Of a DNA stretch of 64,000 nt, positions 61,045 through 64,000 are shown piece after piece; positions within the stretch are counted from its first letter, which is position 1; each line of letters begins with the position of its first letter. The position numbers and the translations under genes are program-made. Source of the stretch: Streptomyces sp. MMG1121 (lineage in GTDB: Bacteria; Actinomycetota; Actinomycetes; Streptomycetales; Streptomycetaceae); contig NZ_LGDV01000213.1 of NCBI RefSeq assembly GCF_001280015.1, positions 186,001 through 250,000 on the forward strand. The letters are read 5' to 3'. The notes beneath the pieces were generated by a model. The model searched no databases, was not told the DNA's origin, and saw only the letters and a program-made list of their open reading frames with translations.

Positions 61045-61425
61045 GCGTCCAGGGCCACTTTCGTCCAAGCACCGTCGGTCTCCGTCCATGGACCGGCCGG
61101 TCTGCTGGCGGGCAACGCCGTCGCATCGGTGATCCTCGTGTTCCTCATGGGGGTGTCCGGGTTCGCCGGTGTCCCCGGCATGAGCACGCGCGTCACCGAC
61201 TTCGCCCACGGGGCGGCCCCGGCCGCCGGCGCCAACGTCTCCGCGTCCGACATCGGCAACGCCCTCGGCGCCTGGCTCGGGTGCCTGGCCATCACCGCGG
61301 GCCTCGGATGCACCGCACCCCTCTACGTCGGCGCAGGCATCACCCTGGCCTCCGTCGTCATGGCCGTTGCCGCGCACCGGGCCAGGTCGTCCGCGGGGCG
61401 GGCCGGCCCCACGACGACCGTCTGA
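61045..61425 (+). pseudogene. C-terminal end of an MFS drug-efflux gene
   Basis: The frame reads GPAGLLAGNAVASVILVFLM, GVSGFAGVPGMSTRVTDFAH, ISASDI-like NVSASDIGNALGAWLGCLAI and TAGLGCTAPLYVGAGITLAS to a stop at 61425. These are the last three helices of DHA1-type (AraJ/CmlR-like) exporters. The first nine helices are missing and no start is present. Confidence 0.75.
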
Positions 61426-61586
61426 CGCGTTCCCGTCCGGTCGGGGACCGTCATGCCCCGCGGTCACCAGTGCACCGGCTCTTCCATCAGGGTGTCTCCA
61501 AGTGGTGTCGGGCGGTCGGTGCGGGCCCGTTTGGCCATGCTGGGCCAGGAGTGGCACGCACCCTTCCCTGCGACAAGGAGCACGGT

Positions 61587-61805
61587 ATGCCGACGGACTC
61601 GGTCGAACGATTCCTGGCGGCCCTGGACCCGGAACACCGCGAGGCGGTCGGCGCCAAGCCGCGCGAGGACCAGGAGCGGCTGGCGGCGGCCTGGACGCGG
61701 GAGCTGGAAGCGGACGACGAGCTCGACACCCTCGACGAGCTGTCCCCGCCGGCGGCCGAGGCCGAGGCGGCCCGTCGCGTCCTGGAGCGCGGAGCCGACC
61801 AGTAG
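61587..61805 (+). CDS. Small acidic helical hypothetical protein
   Basis: The 72-residue product starts behind AAGGAG. It is very acidic and helical (LAAAWTRELEADDELDTLDE, AEAEAARRVLERG). No family recognised. It stands between the MFS remnant and the NmrA-type gene, convergent with the latter. Confidence 0.6.
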   Translation: MPTDSVERFLAALDPEHREAVGAKPREDQERLAAAWTRELEADDELDTLDELSPPAAEAEAARRVLERGADQ

Positions 61806-61814
61806 CGGGGGCAC

Positions 61815-62684
61815 TCAGGGCTGGGCGGCCGGGTCGGGCCCGGCCCGCAGGACCCGCTCCAGTGCCGTGGCCGGGTGTCCGGTCAGATCCTCGATGGCGG
61901 TGGTCACCCCGGCGAGGGAGCCGTCGGCGATCGCGGTGTAGGTGGAGACCCAGGCGTCGAGCTGCCAGTCGGGGGCGCCGTAGCCCTGGCGGGAGGCGTA
62001 CGCCTCCTCGACCGTCTCCGGCACGTACGTCACCGGGCGCCCGGTGACCGTGGTAATCGTCGCCGCCACGTCGGCGAGGGTGAGCGCCTCGGGGCCGGTC
62101 AGGTCGTAGGCGCGGCCGGCGTGCGGGCCCGGATCGCGCAGGACGGCGACCGCGGCGTCGGCGATGTCGTCCTGGGCGACCACTGCGGCCCGGCCGTCGC
62201 CCGCGGGACCGCGGATGGCGCCGTCGTCGCCGACGAGGCCGGGCATGAAGTCGGCGTAGAGGTTGTCGCGCAGGAAGGTGAACGGCACCCCGGCGGCGCG
62301 GATGTGCTGTTCGGTGTGCCAGTGGTCGCGGGCCAGGGTGAAGGTCGCGTCGGGCGCGGCACCGTAGAAGGAGATGTACACCAGGTGGGCGACGCCGACC
62401 TGGGCCGCCGCGTCGATGAAGGTGCGGTGCTGCCGGAGCCGGTCGGGGGACTCCGAGGCGGAGACCATCAGGACGTGGTCGGTGCTGCGCAGGGATCGTA
62501 CGAGGGCGGCGTGGTCGTCGTACGCGCCGGGTACGACGGTCGCGCCGGGCAGTTCGGGTGCGCGGGCAGGGGTGCGGCACAGGAGGGTCTGCGGGGTGCC
62601 GCCGGCGGCCAGGCGGCGGGCGATCCGGCCGCCCAGACGGCCGGAGGAGCCGGTGACGGCGTAGGTGACCTCGGTGGAAGCCAT
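61815..62684 (-). CDS. NmrA/QorB-type NAD(P)-binding oxidoreductase
   Basis: The 289-residue atypical SDR opens TYAVTGSSGRLGGRIARRLA (GxxGxxG), has LMVSASESPDRLRQHRTFID, HLVYISFYGAAPDATFTLAR and GVPFTFLRDNLYADFMPGLV. These are features of NmrA-like quinone oxidoreductase 2 (QorB) and azoreductase-like proteins, which reduce quinones or act as redox sensors. ATG 62684 with AAGGAGA. Confidence 0.86.
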   Translation of the reverse strand: MASTEVTYAVTGSSGRLGGRIARRLAAGGTPQTLLCRTPARAPELPGATVVPGAYDDHAALVRSLRSTDHVLMVSASESPDRLRQHRTFIDAAAQVGVAHLVYISFYGAAPDATFTLARDHWHTEQHIRAAGVPFTFLRDNLYADFMPGLVGDDGAIRGPAGDGRAAVVAQDDIADAAVAVLRDPGPHAGRAYDLTGPEALTLADVAATITTVTGRPVTYVPETVEEAYASRQGYGAPDWQLDAWVSTYTAIADGSLAGVTTAIEDLTGHPATALERVLRAGPDPAAQP

Positions 62685-63109
62685 CGTGGTTCTCCTTGCT
62701 GCGGTGCCCGCTCTGCTTCTGCCTGCCTGGCAGCACGGTAGTCGCCGGAACGGCCGACCGCCCGCCACCGGTCCGCTCCTACGACCCGTACGGGCGGCCG
62801 CGCCGGAGCTTGCCGCTGGACGTACGGGTACCGGAGGCAACCGTCGGGCTCGCGGACGACGGTGACGCCGGTGAGGTTCCAGCCGTCCCGCGCGTACTCG
62901 CGCTGCCGTGGATCCGCGAGGCAACGCCAGCCGACCGTGCCGCGCACCGCGAGCGGTCCGGGCGGGCCTGCGCCCCGGTCGGCCGTCGACAGGAAGATGT
63001 GCAGGAGTTCGGGGGACCACCATGTGGCGAGCGACGCGCGGGCCACCCGGCCCAGTTCGACTGGGTCCGCCTCGTCTCCGTCAGCCCGCCGAGCGGCGCC
63101 GGCGTCGCG
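62685..63109. other. Intergenic region with scattered coding-like runs
   Basis: No intact gene. A minus-strand run (EYARDGWNLTGVTVVREPDG) looks coding but has no start and no continuation. It may be another remnant. Confidence 0.3.
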
Positions 63110-63493
63110 GACCGGAGCCGCCGTGGCAGCCTCCACGACGTGCCGCGGCACTTCCGGCACCGGGACTTCGGCCGGCGGGACATCTCCCGGCTGCTCCCGG
63201 GCGGCGGCGAGATCCTGCAGCATCCGATGGCGGACCGCGACCCGTTGGGCAGTTGGCGGCACGGCCGGGTCACCTTGCTGGGCGACGCCGCGTATCTTGT
63301 GGACCCGCTCGCCGGCGAGGGCGCCTCGCACGCCATCGCCGACGCGGCCGTCCTGGGCACCGGACTCGGCGCAGGCACCGATGGGACCACCGCGCTGCAC
63401 CGTTGAGCGACCACGCGACGCCCCACCACGACGGCGGCGATCATCGCCAACCGGGACCGCGCGGCCGCCGCCCGTGTCACCGTGGACCACTGA
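63110..63493 (+). pseudogene. C-terminal remnant of an FAD-dependent aromatic monooxygenase
   Basis: The frame reads EILQHPMADRDPLGSWRHGR, VTLLGDAAYLVDPLAGEGAS and HAIADAAVLGTG, the FAD-ribityl motif and surroundings of group-A flavoprotein hydroxylases. Past a frameshift near 63400 the next frame gives RRPTTTAAIIANRDRAAAAR, the family's usual end. The FAD-binding N-terminus is missing. It is followed directly by a methyltransferase gene. Confidence 0.7.
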
Positions 63494-63515
63494 CCACCGC
63501 AGAAGGGACAGCACC

Positions 63516-64000
63516 TTGACCAGCCCGCGGAACCACGACGACGTAGCCACGCCCCGAAGGGCGGCCGCCCCCGGCGCCCAGCCGACGCCTCCCGCCGGCC
63601 CCGGGGTGCCCTCCCCCGTGCGCGATCTGATGTACGGCCACTTCCACGCCTCGGCCCTGCGCGCCGTGGCTCTTCTCGGCATCGCCGATCACCTCGCCGA
63701 GGGAGCGCGAACGGCCGAGGACCTGGCGGAACGCTCCGGCGCCCGGCCCGACCTGCTCCGTCGCGTCCTGCGGCTGCTCGCCACGCACGGTCTGTTCCAT
63801 GAGGACGGGTCCGGAACCTTCAGCCTGACGCAGAGCGGCCGGCCCTTGCGCACGGACGTCCCCGGCTCACAGCACGCCGCCGTTCTGATGTTCACGGACG
63901 AGATGTTCCGCAGCTCCGCGGAACACCTCACGCACACCCTGCGCACGGGCGAGCCCGGCTTCGAGGCGGCCTACGGAGTCCCGTTCTTCGATCACCTGGC
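63516..64000 (+). CDS. SAM-dependent O-methyltransferase, 5' part (cut by the window end)
   Basis: The first 161 codons encode the dimerisation domain of plant-/ASMT-type O-methyltransferases: VRDLMYGHFHASALRAVALL, GIADHLAEGARTAEDLAERS, RPDLLRRVLRLLATHGLFHE and FSLTQSGRPLRTDVPGS. The catalytic SAM domain lies outside. TTG 63516 follows AAGGGA. Next to a flavin-hydroxylase remnant it suggests the edge of an aromatic secondary-metabolite locus. Confidence 0.85.
   Translation, partial: MTSPRNHDDVATPRRAAAPGAQPTPPAGPGVPSPVRDLMYGHFHASALRAVALLGIADHLAEGARTAEDLAERSGARPDLLRRVLRLLATHGLFHEDGSGTFSLTQSGRPLRTDVPGSQHAAVLMFTDEMFRSSAEHLTHTLRTGEPGFEAAYGVPFFDHL

Overview
The window looks like chromosomal DNA from a Streptomyces-type actinomycete. 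It is very GC-rich, with strong third-position G/C bias, many GTG/TTG starts, purine-rich ribosome-binding sites (RBS), ATGA stop/start overlaps and several Tat-type signal peptides. Typical streptomycete families are present: a Pls/PosA-like synthetase, PucR, NarL/DesK-type two-component pair, mycothiol-related fragments and a TIGR03767 phosphoesterase. I see no tRNA, rRNA, CRISPR array or intact mobile element. The tone is accessory or chromosome-arm: small autonomous transcription units separated by at least eleven decayed genes and two decayed insertion sequences.

Layout. 1-11.4 kb: small hypothetical genes, hydrolases, an asparaginase and a TOPRIM protein, interspersed with remnants (rhamnosidase, peptidase E, IS5-type and IS630-type transposases). 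11.9-17.4 kb: a two-gene operon of a 1330-residue Pls-like poly-amino-acid synthetase overlapped by an M1 metallopeptidase. 17.6-20.3 kb: a decayed beta-propeller gene and a Tat-exported metallophosphoesterase. 20.4-27 kb, minus strand: a probable arsR-mgtA-uppP unit plus zinc-ribbon and membrane proteins, with an internally deleted LytR-CpsA-Psr (LCP) gene on the other strand. 27.2-30.3 kb: alkylsulfatase convergent with a PucR regulator. 30.8-34 kb: frameshifted cation/proton antiporter, alpha/beta hydrolase and SDR. 34.2-39.5 kb: a CoA-thioester degradation operon (CaiB/BaiF transferase, enoyl-CoA hydratase, two acyl-CoA dehydrogenases) divergent from a LysR gene. 39.6-43 kb: secreted beta-propeller, MarR regulator and HSL-type esterase.

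43.4-48.4 kb: a fused 12-TM ABC permease, its ATPase with a C-terminal AAA-associated domain, an ArsR regulator and an MgtC/SapB protein. The same TTGC-N8-GCAA inverted repeat lies upstream of the ABC genes and over the arsR start, facing mgtC. A short proline-containing leader ORF with a strong RBS precedes the permease. I regard this as the most interesting system: a probable ArsR-controlled divalent-cation or stress regulon with possible translational attenuation. 48.7-54.4 kb: FAD monooxygenase, a DUF4157 effector-like protein with an unassigned C-terminal domain, and a GT4 glycosyltransferase. 54.6-64 kb: NarL/HK pair, GNAT and XRE-cupin genes, nitrilase with divergent LysR, PPOX and NmrA-type oxidoreductases, remnants of Lrp, MFS and FAD-monooxygenase genes, and an O-methyltransferase cut by the window edge.

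All assignments are from reading motifs by eye. Domain names reflect family knowledge; substrates are mostly inference.
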